Positions 23,993 through 32,311 of a DNA stretch of 34,366 nucleotides are shown here, in pieces; the stretch's first letter is position 1; every line of letters begins with the position of its first letter. Under the pieces are notes generated by a model. The model saw nothing but the letters and a program-made list of their open reading frames with translations, did not search any database and was not told where the DNA came from. Both the position numbers and the translations under genes were made by a program. The stretch is from Hungatella sp. (GTDB taxonomy: Bacteria > Bacillota > Clostridia > Lachnospirales > Lachnospiraceae), in contig JAAWHU010000036.1 of NCBI GenBank assembly GCA_022796015.1, positions 1 to 34,366 of the forward strand, written 5' to 3'.

Positions 23993-26311
23993 ATGATGGA
24001 GTTAAAGAGTCAGAGGATAAGCAGGAGTGAGATATTTAGGGATCACATTGAGCGGATTTTAAAGGATCAGGGGACAGATACGGATGATGAATGGTGGGAG
24101 GATGAAGAGGCCTGGGAGGAATTAGGAGAGCTGGCATGGGGAGACAGGGACTATGTGAGCAATTCTAAAAAATTGAAGATCGAAAGCAGGGAGCGGCTGG
24201 TCTTTGCCGTCTACAGGAAAGATAAGAATGCTCTTTTTCATCAGATTGAGGAGCAGGCAGGGCTTATGGCCCAGGAGCCGGAGACAGAAGGCATTCATCT
24301 GGTATTTTTTGTTCAGGATATGAGAAACCAGGCTAAGCTGGAAACATGTTTTTCTCATACCTATCAGGCCAAGCTGACGAACCAAATAAGAGAAAACACA
24401 GGTAAGAAGAATCCGTCTGTGAAATGTACCTATATTCTTGAGCGGGAGGACAAAAAACAATCCGTAAGGCTGTATGATCTGAGGCGGTATGAAATTATGC
24501 AGATGCCTCCGGTTTCTGCCCGCATTAACATGGAATCATCAGACAAAGAACAAGGGGAGAATCAGGAAGGATCCCTGCATGGCCTTGTGTTTACGGCCAG
24601 ATTGTATCAGCTGGTGGATATCTATAATATGATCGGCGACCAGCTGTTCAATGACAACGTGCGGTTTGGGATCAATGAGATACTGGGGGTGGATCAGGCC
24701 ATCTGCCGGACCCTTGAAGAGGAGCCGGAGCATTTCTGGTACAAGAATAACGGAATTACCATTCTGGTAAGAATCGGTAAGGCGGATTTGAGAAAGTCGG
24801 AGGTGCTGACCTTAGATGAGCTGGAACCAGGGAAAGACCCCTCCTTCTCCATTATCAACGGAGCACAGACCATAACGGCTTCAGCCAAGTGTTTTTTTAA
24901 CATGGAGCTTCAGCGTGAAGAAGACAGAGAGAACAAAGACTATTGGGAAAAGAAATTAGAAAAGTCCAAAAGGGCCCAGGTTCTTGTGCGGGTGATCTAT
25001 CTGCCCAGGGAAGAAGGGGCAGGCTCAGGAAGTCTGGGAAAAGAGATCAGCGTGGCCCTAAACCGGCAAAAGCCCATTAAGATGGAAGATATTGCATTTA
25101 CCACCTATCAGGTAACGAAGACGGCCCGTTATCTGGAGCGGGAGATGAAGGCGGGCCGGGGCGATTTCAGTCTTGTAAGGAGAGGGGAAGGAATTTTAAG
25201 AAACCGGCAGTTGGAGCTGATCTCCTTTGTGCGGGCCAGAAAGGCATGTTGGGGAGAACCGGGGGAAGCCAGGAGCAAGGGCGCCAACGAACTTTTAAAG
25301 CTTAGGATTGATGAGGATGGAAATTATGTGTTCTATTACCAAGATATTTTTGTAAAGGAGTGGACCGAGGCAGAGGAGCGGCAGGAAGACCAGGTATTTA
25401 AGCGCTTCTATGGTGCGGTATGGTTTGCCGACCAGCTGGCCAGAAGATATGAGAAGGAAAAACGACAGATAAAGAAGGAAGAGCCGGAGATCTTGACTGC
25501 AGTGCGGAACGGAAAATGGTATTTTACCGCTGCCTTGATTCAGGTTCTTAACGGATTCGCAAAGAAGGAAAACTCAGAAGGCCGAATGGAGCCGGATTAT
25601 TCTGGATTTGGCAGTTCTGTGGAGGATGTGGAGGGAAATTTATTACAGGGAATCGTAAGCTTTGCGCAGATCGTGGCAACTTATGCCCGTATTCACAGGG
25701 ACGAGTATGGGGAACTGGATTCTAATTTGTTTAAAAAGAGCGACTGCTATGAGGGCCTGATGGAGGCCATGGAACAGGTGTACAAGGGGGGCAGGAGGAC
25801 AGATATTGTCTGGAAAAGGACGGAGGAGGAGACGGTTCTGACAGAGCTTTTGACGGATTTCTGCAGTCTTTTTGTACCTGGAGTTTTTGAAGAAAATGCC
25901 TCAGAGACCAATATATCCCAACAGGAAGCGGCGATGACTGCCGTAGAAGAGTTCCTTGGGGAAAAGTATGCCGTATTTGGCCAAAGAAGGGTTCGTGTTA
26001 AAAGTATGGCAGAAGCTATGGGGAAAACCGTGGAATACATACTGACACAATATCCCCAGGGACTGGATGGGCTTGAAGAGTATGCCGGAGGATGGATCAC
26101 GGCGGATTCGGAGAAGGCCTGGGCAAGCGACGGATATTTCGCGGGAGCTCCCAGGGAGATTAAAGTAGGAGGAGCCACCTACTGGATCGGAACTCTCTCT
26201 AATACAGGCAGGAAGACCCGCCAGGTGCGGGAGATGTGCCGGCAGGCAGGGGTAAAGCGGGGAGAGATTGCCTGGTATGACAGTGCTGGAAATAAGGTGT
26301 TCGGCTGGTAG
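23993..26311 (+). CDS. AIPR-family (abortive phage infection-type) protein
   Basis: A 772-residue cytoplasmic protein. ATG codons at 23993 and 23996 are both possible, with an AGGACCAAGG region just upstream. The central part carries the AIPR landmarks: LFNDNVRFGINEI at 218-230, FWYKNNGITILV at 248-259, SIINGAQTITAS at 286-297, VLVRVIYLP at 330-338 and ALNRQKPIKMEDI at 355-367. The ~200 residues before it form an acidic, then mixed alpha/beta region. The last ~110 residues (FGQRRVRVKSMAEAMGKTVE onward) look like a separate small domain that I do not recognise. AIPR proteins are named for a lactococcal abortive-infection protein and their mechanism is poorly defined. It converges with the DUF4129-like gene, leaving 11 bases between stops. 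Confidence 0.85.
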   Translation: MMELKSQRISRSEIFRDHIERILKDQGTDTDDEWWEDEEAWEELGELAWGDRDYVSNSKKLKIESRERLVFAVYRKDKNALFHQIEEQAGLMAQEPETEGIHLVFFVQDMRNQAKLETCFSHTYQAKLTNQIRENTGKKNPSVKCTYILEREDKKQSVRLYDLRRYEIMQMPPVSARINMESSDKEQGENQEGSLHGLVFTARLYQLVDIYNMIGDQLFNDNVRFGINEILGVDQAICRTLEEEPEHFWYKNNGITILVRIGKADLRKSEVLTLDELEPGKDPSFSIINGAQTITASAKCFFNMELQREEDRENKDYWEKKLEKSKRAQVLVRVIYLPREEGAGSGSLGKEISVALNRQKPIKMEDIAFTTYQVTKTARYLEREMKAGRGDFSLVRRGEGILRNRQLELISFVRARKACWGEPGEARSKGANELLKLRIDEDGNYVFYYQDIFVKEWTEAEERQEDQVFKRFYGAVWFADQLARRYEKEKRQIKKEEPEILTAVRNGKWYFTAALIQVLNGFAKKENSEGRMEPDYSGFGSSVEDVEGNLLQGIVSFAQIVATYARIHRDEYGELDSNLFKKSDCYEGLMEAMEQVYKGGRRTDIVWKRTEEETVLTELLTDFCSLFVPGVFEENASETNISQQEAAMTAVEEFLGEKYAVFGQRRVRVKSMAEAMGKTVEYILTQYPQGLDGLEEYAGGWITADSEKAWASDGYFAGAPREIKVGGATYWIGTLSNTGRKTRQVREMCRQAGVKRGEIAWYDSAGNKVFGW

Positions 26312-26312
26312 A

Positions 26313-26342
26313 GGGGGCGGATTTACCCCCTAAGCCGCCCCC
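26313..26342. terminator. GC-rich hairpin between convergent operons
   Basis: GGGGGCGG (26313-26320) pairs perfectly with CCGCCCCC (26335-26342) around a 14-base loop. It begins two bases after the AIPR stop and overlaps the last codons of the convergent gene. There is no T-run, so intrinsic termination would be weak. It may act as a 3' end stabiliser or a bidirectional block. Confidence 0.4.
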
Positions 26343-27234
26343 AATCCTCCTTACTGCATCCCTCCGGCCCGTAGCGGGCCTTCTCATAAAGCTCATGAAG
26401 AACCGGATGTTCCACGCCTGCGGCCTTCTCCAGCTCTCTGGGAGAGGCCCAGGGACTGGGGGACACCTTTGTTTTTTTAGCACCGGCAAGGATCTCTTTC
26501 TGATACATCCTGCGGATTCTGCCGCTGTAGGAGGAAAACCAGAGTCTGGAGGTTCTTCCCGCCTTTTCTCGTTTGCCGGACGGAAGAGTCCAGGCAGGCG
26601 TCAGATAGATTTTCTCGTCATCATCAAAGTGCCGGGGTCTGGTAATCCAGGCCCACACCTTCCGGCAGATTCCCTTAACCATCATAAAGAACAGTATCAT
26701 CACAAGGATGGCGCCCAGTACGTAAAATACCTGATCCAGAACCTGGATCCAGGCGGGGGTGGGCTTGGGCTCGCCGAAAATCTTTGTCATGTCAGGAGGC
26801 GAGGCGGGTTTCATGTCCATGTTCAGGGCCGGATATACCGCCCTTTCCGGATGACTCCTTCGGGAGAACCACAGGAATATGGCCTGCCACAAGGGTTCCG
26901 TAACATAGGCGGCGGCAGGCATTGCCAGGATGGAGACACCTAAAAAGAAAGTCATACAAAAGGAATTAACATAGGCGATCTGACGCCTGGGCACATGATC
27001 CGTATCTTTAAAATGATCCAGAAACCAGTGGCCGGCGTGGAGGTTTGCATGGATGAAATGGGCCGGTATGAGAATCAGCAGCCCGAAAAATCCAATCTGC
27101 TTTAACAAGGCAGAACGGGAGCCGTTTAGCATAGCTCCCACAACATAGACTCCCCCAAGGAGTAAGCCCCCAAATACATAAAATTCGGAGCGCTTCTTGC
27201 TCAGCCAGTAATTTAAAAGTTTACGAATAGTCAT
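26323..27234 (-). CDS. DUF4129-like membrane protein
   Basis: The frame extends upstream into the DUF58 gene, but the ATG at 27234 follows GGGAGGTG closely and gives 303 residues with a clean start, MTIRKLLNYWLSKK. Four hydrophobic segments are visible (YVFGGLLLGGVYVVGAML, GFFGLLILIPAHFI, SFCMTFFLGVSILAMPAAAY, VLGAILVMILFFMMVKGI). A cytoplasmic C-terminal tail follows, with RIRRMYQKE, SPSPWASPRELEKA and LHELYEKARYG. That tail matches the DUF4129 pattern in which T/SP-x-E precedes a Y-x-x-ARY motif. DUF4129 is often found with MoxR, DUF58 and transglutaminase genes, as here except that no transglutaminase is present. It overlaps the DUF58 gene by 14 bases and is the last gene of the minus-strand block. 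Confidence 0.6.
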   Translation of the reverse strand: MTIRKLLNYWLSKKRSEFYVFGGLLLGGVYVVGAMLNGSRSALLKQIGFFGLLILIPAHFIHANLHAGHWFLDHFKDTDHVPRRQIAYVNSFCMTFFLGVSILAMPAAAYVTEPLWQAIFLWFSRRSHPERAVYPALNMDMKPASPPDMTKIFGEPKPTPAWIQVLDQVFYVLGAILVMILFFMMVKGICRKVWAWITRPRHFDDDEKIYLTPAWTLPSGKREKAGRTSRLWFSSYSGRIRRMYQKEILAGAKKTKVSPSPWASPRELEKAAGVEHPVLHELYEKARYGPEGCSKEDWGRLRG

Positions 27235-28360
27235 AAGGCACCTCCCAGAAAAAGACGGAAAAATCCCCTTGGTGTTCCAGACGCACATCTTCCCCGGGGC
27301 GTACAGGCAGAATCCACTGGGAGCCGGGGGCGCGGCGGCAGAGAGCGGAAAAGGCCCGGGCCATGGAGGGGTGCTGGCTGGGGGAAAGCAGGATACAGAT
27401 AACCTTGTCATGGCCGGTGGAAAAGCAGGCGGTCTCCTCCAGCACCTGTTCCATGGAAGGATGAGGCACAAGGTCAATGCGGATTCGGGCCAGCAGGTCC
27501 ATAATAGCCCTTGCGTGGCTGCCTCCGGCTCCCGCCTCTATAAAAGCCTGTCCGCCGGTGATAGAATCCCTTCCGTTGGTGCGAAGGGACACGGGAACGC
27601 CCTCTTTTATGAGCCTTTGGCTGTAGGAGCCGCAGAGGCGGATGGCCTCCTCTGTCAGGGCTTCGTCTTTCCAAAGCCGGTCGGAATCCACATCCAGCAG
27701 AAACATGACCTGCCAGGAGGCCGTGGGGGCGTATACGTTGACCTTCAGGCTGCCGGTGCGTGCGGTGGCCTTCCAGTTTACGATGCGGTAAGGGTCATAG
27801 GGCTCGTAAGGTCTTACGGACTGAGTTTCAAAGGGATCCGGCAGCAGAGCCTGGCGGGACAGAATCTGCCCCATAAGGTTGCGGTAAAAAGGCTCCATAC
27901 GGCAGGAGTCCACGGCTCTGGGGTACACATAAAAGCCGGCGTCCACATCCATGAAGGTTACGAAATGGCCGGAGAAAAAAAGATCATAGCTGACCAGCTG
28001 AACCTGGGAGATTGTATAATATCCCCGCTTGTTACAGCAAAATTCCAGATTTCTGCGGATTTTCTGCCATGGCATACAGGAGAAAATGTCGCTGCGGTAG
28101 TTGTAATCTGTAATCTTGGAGTTGGAGGAGGATGTAAATACCAGATCTTTCCCCATCTGAAATTTTACGTGGAGGATAGGCAGGGGAAGGGACTTGGCAT
28201 TGGTGATGGTTTCCGTCAGGACTCCCCGTTCTCCTTCCACGGCAGAACGGCGGTCAAATGCCAGGCAGGCGGTGAGATGTTTTGTCCAGAGCTTTCTGTA
28301 GAGAACTCCCTGGAGTGTCCACAGGATCAGGGCAGTGAGGGCCATGACAAACAGCTTCAT
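27221..28360 (-). CDS. DUF58-domain protein
   Basis: A 379-residue protein with one N-terminal membrane helix (LFVMALTALILWTLQGVL). An Ig-like beta region follows (RGVLTETITNAKSLPLPIL), and then the DUF58 signature RPYEPYDPYRIVNWKATART at about 182-201, followed by a vWA-like strand VMFLLDVDSD. DUF58 proteins typically partner MoxR AAA+ ATPases, with the pair thought to assist assembly or maturation of surface or enzyme complexes. The start overlaps the MoxR stop by four bases (ATGA), indicating translational coupling. A long open frame on the opposite strand across this gene is a shadow caused by GC-rich codons. Confidence 0.92.
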   Translation of the reverse strand: MKLFVMALTALILWTLQGVLYRKLWTKHLTACLAFDRRSAVEGERGVLTETITNAKSLPLPILHVKFQMGKDLVFTSSSNSKITDYNYRSDIFSCMPWQKIRRNLEFCCNKRGYYTISQVQLVSYDLFFSGHFVTFMDVDAGFYVYPRAVDSCRMEPFYRNLMGQILSRQALLPDPFETQSVRPYEPYDPYRIVNWKATARTGSLKVNVYAPTASWQVMFLLDVDSDRLWKDEALTEEAIRLCGSYSQRLIKEGVPVSLRTNGRDSITGGQAFIEAGAGGSHARAIMDLLARIRIDLVPHPSMEQVLEETACFSTGHDKVICILLSPSQHPSMARAFSALCRRAPGSQWILPVRPGEDVRLEHQGDFSVFFWEVPYDYS

Positions 28361-29307
28361 AGGCCCAGGCTCCAGTTTTCTGTGGGAAGGGGAACGGAGG
28401 AAAGCAGCTGCCCTACGATCTCCCGGTTGGAGGCATGGAGACCGAGGGCAGGCGCTGTAGTCAGGCGGTGAGCCAGAACGGGAACAGCCAGGGTCTTTAT
28501 GTCCTCAGGAGCCACATAATTCCGGCCCTGGATCAGGGCGTAGGCTTTTGAGGCCCGGTATAGGGCAAGGCTTCCCCTGGGACTGGCGCCGTTCAGGATC
28601 CGGCTGTCGTTTCTGGTGGCCTGAACCAATTCCACCAGATACTCCTTGAGAACCGGATGAATATACACCAGGGACGCCGCATGACGAAGTTCTTCTAAAT
28701 CACCGGCTGTGCATGCCGGTTCAAGGCCTGCAAGGGGATTGTCGGCGCCGAACCGGTCGAGTATGGCCAGTTCTTCCCCTTTGTCAGGGTATCCCATGGC
28801 CAGCTTCATGAGAAACCGGTCCAGCTGGGCTTCAGGCAGAGGGTAGGTCCCTGCGGTCTCCACGGGATTCTGGGTGGCAATGACGAAAAACGGCTCCTCC
28901 AGCTGATCGGTAACACCGTCTATGGTCACCTGCCGCTCTTCCATGGCCTCGAGAAGGCTGGACTGAGTTCTGGGAGTAGCCCGATTGATCTCGTCGGCCA
29001 GGAGAATATTAGTAAAAACAGGGCCCTTCCGGAAGACAAATTCACTTTTCTTCTGATTAAAATAATTCAATCCTGTCACATCCGAGGGCAGAAGGTCAGG
29101 GGTAAACTGGATCCTGGCAAAGGTCAGATCCAGGCTTTTAGCCAGGGCCTTGGCCATCATGGTCTTGCCTGTTCCGGGAACGTCTTCTAAAAGCACATGT
29201 CCGCCTGCTGCAAGGGCAGTCAGAAGCAGATCTGTCACCAGGCCCTTGCCTACCATCACCTTTTCCATATTTTCTTTTACCGAATTGATCATGTTCTGCC
29301 AGGCCAT
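28357..29307 (-). CDS. MoxR-family AAA+ ATPase
   Basis: A 316-residue protein of normal MoxR length. Walker A is HVLLEDVPGTGKTMMAKAL at about 37-55. Walker B with its MoxR extension reads ILLADEINRATPRTQSSLLE, then MEERQVTIDG. Sensor 1 is FFVIATQNPVETAGTYPLPE, with QLDRF as the arginine-finger region. The C-terminal lid includes GASPRGSLALYRASKAYAL. These ATPases act as chaperone-like remodelers with their DUF58 partners. GGAGAAAAGAGGAAAA lies before the ATG. The ABC permease gene ends 59 bases upstream on the same strand with no terminator seen between, so the modules may be co-transcribed. Confidence 0.95.
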   Translation of the reverse strand: MAWQNMINSVKENMEKVMVGKGLVTDLLLTALAAGGHVLLEDVPGTGKTMMAKALAKSLDLTFARIQFTPDLLPSDVTGLNYFNQKKSEFVFRKGPVFTNILLADEINRATPRTQSSLLEAMEERQVTIDGVTDQLEEPFFVIATQNPVETAGTYPLPEAQLDRFLMKLAMGYPDKGEELAILDRFGADNPLAGLEPACTAGDLEELRHAASLVYIHPVLKEYLVELVQATRNDSRILNGASPRGSLALYRASKAYALIQGRNYVAPEDIKTLAVPVLAHRLTTAPALGLHASNREIVGQLLSSVPLPTENWSLGL

Positions 29308-29366
29308 AGGTTTTCCTCTTTTCTCCTTTTGTCAGGGTTTTTGCGTTCACGGATGGTAGGATATCT

Positions 29367-31553
29367 TTATATCATTGTATCATCCTTCAAAACCTCTGCC
29401 AAGCTGATTTTTCTCACACTTCGCCAGCCCAGGTAATAAGCCAGGGCCACGGCTCCCCAGACAGCCGCCGTGAAGGCAAGAATGGGGGGAAGAGGTGCTT
29501 CGGCTAAAAATTCCCCCACATCAAGATAGCTTATTTTCAGCATATATCCTATGGCTGCGGCGGCGGGGGGAAGGGAGAGAAGCACGGGGCGGCCTGCAAC
29601 TGCCAGCCCTTCGATACAGAACATGCGGCATAGGCCCTTTGGCGTCAGGCCTACGGATAAGTATCGGGCCACCTCCCGCCTCCTTTGGCGCACAAAGCCC
29701 AGGGTATTGGAGAAGATATTGCCGATTCCGATGATTGCTAAGAGCATGCAGAAGCCTCCCAGAATCATTTTCATTCCGTAGATTTGCTTCTGGTTCAGCT
29801 CATATTCCTCAATACGGTTTTCGCTTTTTGTTGTGCAGGTATTTGCCGTAATCCGGCGGATGCTTTCCTGGAGAGAATTCAGTTCCTCCCGTGAGGCGTT
29901 CTCCCCGGCAAGGACGCAGATGAAGGTGTCTTTCTCTCCATGCCCGATCTTCTCCTTGATCTCCTTCCAGAGGGATACAGGGAGAATATGCACCAGCTCA
30001 TAATAATCCAGGGTGCCGTATTCCTCCCTTAAGGCAGGGGCTTTCTCCGTATAGGCCAGGACAGGGAGCTTAGACGCTTCAGCTTCTCGGCCCGGCTGTC
30101 TTAAGATACTCACCTTGTTGTCGGTCTTTATATAGGGCATATACCGGGGATGCCTGAAATCCGGGTTTGTCACGTCACGGATCCGGTTTTGTATCACTGC
30201 GCCGTCAAGGCTGGGAGGAATGCCGATCTCCTCACAGTAAGCCAGGAAACTGCAGTCATCCATGATTATTACAGGCACATTGACCATCCAGCCTTCAGGG
30301 GTTTTTTGGACATCCTTCAGGGAGGCGTGGGCGAAACCGCCCAATTCTTTCATTTCCTCGCTGATTTCTTCCTCGGTGACGATTCTTTTTGCCCATGCCT
30401 TCTGATATACGATGGCCCTTAGTACCTGGGAAAGCTCCTGTATGGCCTGTGCTTCCTGGAAGGAATCGATATCTTTGTCCTTGATGGTAACCATAATGTC
30501 CCATAAGTTCTGATATTTTTCAAAATAGGTTTCCCGGGTGCTGATTTCCGACAGGGTGAAAAAGCAGTACATAAGGGTAAAGGCCATAAAAGACAGGCTT
30601 AAGGACCAGGATGATGTCCGTAAAGCCTTTTTTTGGGCTTTCAATCCGTTGCCTGCCAGCTTCCCTTCCATACCGAAGAAACAGGTAAGGATGGGGGAAT
30701 GCTTCCTGCGTTTGAGATGAAGCTCCTCTGTGTTTTTAATTGCCTCAAGAGGCGTGAGCCTGCTTAATTTTCTGGCCGGAAGCCATGCGGAAATTCCTAT
30801 GGTGACCACGGTTACAAGGATGGTTCCGCTTAGGACCAGAGGATGATAGCCAAATACCGACTCGTGTCTTTGAGGGAATTGGCTTCCCAGCAGTGCGTTG
30901 ATCATATGCAGAAGGATCATACTCAGCAGTATGCCTAAAAGATTGCCGGCCATGACCGGAAGGACGCACAAGGAGGCGGATTCCTTCATAAGGCAGGCAC
31001 GGATTTGCCTGGGAGTAGCCCCAATGCTTGAGAGAATGCCCAGGTGATGAATCCTTTCATTCATGGTAAGGGCGAAGGCATTGTGAATAATCACTACCAG
31101 AGAGACAGAGGCCATGGTCATGATCAGCAGAAACAGAGGGAACACCAGACGGGGCGCTTTGTCCCTGGAATCCCGGATCAGATACATTGCCAGGAGCTCA
31201 TAGTGATAGGTCAGATCCTCCTCAGAGATTCCTGCCAGCCGGGCAATCTTAGGAGTATCCTCGAGAACATTTCCCATATGATAAAAATACAGGTCGACCA
31301 CCATGGTTTCTTCCTGCGTTCCCGCCTCATGAACCACCACATCCTTGATTGTGGCAAAATTCTTAATGGATTCCATGGCCTCCTGGTTCGGCAGGCCTGC
31401 AATCCGGCTCTGCCAGCCCCCTTCCTCCAGGATGATTCTCTCGATCTCATATTTCCACATATTGTAAAACATTCCGCACAAAAGAGATAATAGCAGGGCT
31501 GAGATAAAGGCGGCGATTATGACGGAGAGGCCGGTTGAATGACGATTTCTCAT
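29367..31553 (-). CDS. ABC transporter permease, two FtsX domains
   Basis: A 728-residue membrane protein. It has an N-terminal helix (STGLSVIIAAFISALLLSLL), an outer segment of about 100 residues, and then a first FtsX module with LVVIIHNAFALTMNERIHHL and GILSSIGATPRQIRA. A middle helix (SLSLSFMAFTLMYCFFTL) and a large extracytoplasmic region of about 250 residues follow. The second FtsX module holds GGFCMLLAIIGIGNIFSNT and YLSVGLTPKGLC. This is the layout of MacB/LolC-like and peptide-resistance type permeases. The start overlaps the ATPase stop by four bases, with GGAGG eight bases before it. With the kinase and regulator upstream it resembles modules that sense or expel antimicrobial peptides, but the substrate is unknown. 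Confidence 0.9.
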   Translation of the reverse strand: MRNRHSTGLSVIIAAFISALLLSLLCGMFYNMWKYEIERIILEEGGWQSRIAGLPNQEAMESIKNFATIKDVVVHEAGTQEETMVVDLYFYHMGNVLEDTPKIARLAGISEEDLTYHYELLAMYLIRDSRDKAPRLVFPLFLLIMTMASVSLVVIIHNAFALTMNERIHHLGILSSIGATPRQIRACLMKESASLCVLPVMAGNLLGILLSMILLHMINALLGSQFPQRHESVFGYHPLVLSGTILVTVVTIGISAWLPARKLSRLTPLEAIKNTEELHLKRRKHSPILTCFFGMEGKLAGNGLKAQKKALRTSSWSLSLSFMAFTLMYCFFTLSEISTRETYFEKYQNLWDIMVTIKDKDIDSFQEAQAIQELSQVLRAIVYQKAWAKRIVTEEEISEEMKELGGFAHASLKDVQKTPEGWMVNVPVIIMDDCSFLAYCEEIGIPPSLDGAVIQNRIRDVTNPDFRHPRYMPYIKTDNKVSILRQPGREAEASKLPVLAYTEKAPALREEYGTLDYYELVHILPVSLWKEIKEKIGHGEKDTFICVLAGENASREELNSLQESIRRITANTCTTKSENRIEEYELNQKQIYGMKMILGGFCMLLAIIGIGNIFSNTLGFVRQRRREVARYLSVGLTPKGLCRMFCIEGLAVAGRPVLLSLPPAAAAIGYMLKISYLDVGEFLAEAPLPPILAFTAAVWGAVALAYYLGWRSVRKISLAEVLKDDTMI

Positions 31554-32239
31554 AAGCTCTGCCTCCTTTTCTCGTCGCTGATGATGCGTCCATCCTCCAG
31601 GGTTATGATGCGCTCTGCCTCCAGAGCCGCCTTTTCATCATGGGTAATCAGGATGATGGTCTGCCGGAAGCTGCGGCAGGATAGCTTCAGCAGATCCAAG
31701 ATCTCTCTGGAATTTTTCTGATCCAGATTGCCCGTAGGTTCATCGGCTAAAAGCAATGCCGGGCGGTAGATCAGGGAGCGGGCGATGGCAGCCCTCTGCT
31801 GCTGGCCTCCTGAGAGCCGGCCGGGCAGGGTATCCAGTTTGTCGGTGATGCCCAGAGAACCTACGATCTCCTCAAAATATTCTTTGTTGGGCTTCTTCTT
31901 GTCCAGGGTCAGGGGCATAAGAATATTTTCCCTGACCGTGAGCGTGGGAATCAGGTTATAGAACTGATATACCAACCCTACCTTTCTCCGGCGGAAGATG
32001 GCTGCCTGGGTGGGATTTAGGCTGGAAAGATTGGTTCCGTCTACCATGACGGTTCCTTTTGTGGCCTTGTCCACAGTGCCCAGAATATGCAGCAGGGTGG
32101 ATTTTCCTGAACCGGAAGCCCCCATAACCGCCACAAATTCCCCTGCATCCACAGACAGGTCAATGTCTCTTAGAGCCGTCACCTCATTGCCCGGGCTGCC
32201 GTATATCTTACAAACGCCTTCACATTTTAAAATTTCCAT
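31550..32239 (-). CDS. ABC transporter ATP-binding protein (LolD/MacB-type)
   Basis: A 229-residue nucleotide-binding protein with all core motifs. Walker A is GASGSGKST at 40-48, and the Q-loop region is LVYQFYNLIPTLTVRENILM. The signature is RLSGGQQQRAAIARSL, Walker B is LLLADEPTGNLDQ and the switch histidine is in ILITHDEKAA. The LTVRENI and PTGNLDQ forms mark the family that pairs with FtsX-type permeases. AGGAGG lies seven bases before the ATG. Its stop overlaps the permease start, so they form one complex. The 72-base gap from the kinase gene contains a short GCCTG/CAGGC hairpin (32260-32274) but no convincing terminator. Confidence 0.95.
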   Translation of the reverse strand: MEILKCEGVCKIYGSPGNEVTALRDIDLSVDAGEFVAVMGASGSGKSTLLHILGTVDKATKGTVMVDGTNLSSLNPTQAAIFRRRKVGLVYQFYNLIPTLTVRENILMPLTLDKKKPNKEYFEEIVGSLGITDKLDTLPGRLSGGQQQRAAIARSLIYRPALLLADEPTGNLDQKNSREILDLLKLSCRSFRQTIILITHDEKAALEAERIITLEDGRIISDEKRRQSL

Positions 32240-32311
32240 TCCATAGCCTCCTTTTCCCTGCCTGTTGGTCAGGCGGTATTTATGTCTATCATAACAAAGA
32301 AAAGTTACAAC

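Noticed and set aside
26395-26943. 182-codon open frame on the + strand downstream of the AIPR gene
   Set aside because: It is antisense to the DUF4129-like gene, and the Gly/His/Arg-rich translation is typical of shadow frames.
27269-28471. 400-codon open frame on the + strand
   Set aside because: It lies wholly antisense to the DUF58 gene and the end of moxR. Its translation is glycine/histidine-rich with no domain motif, as expected for a GC-rich shadow frame.
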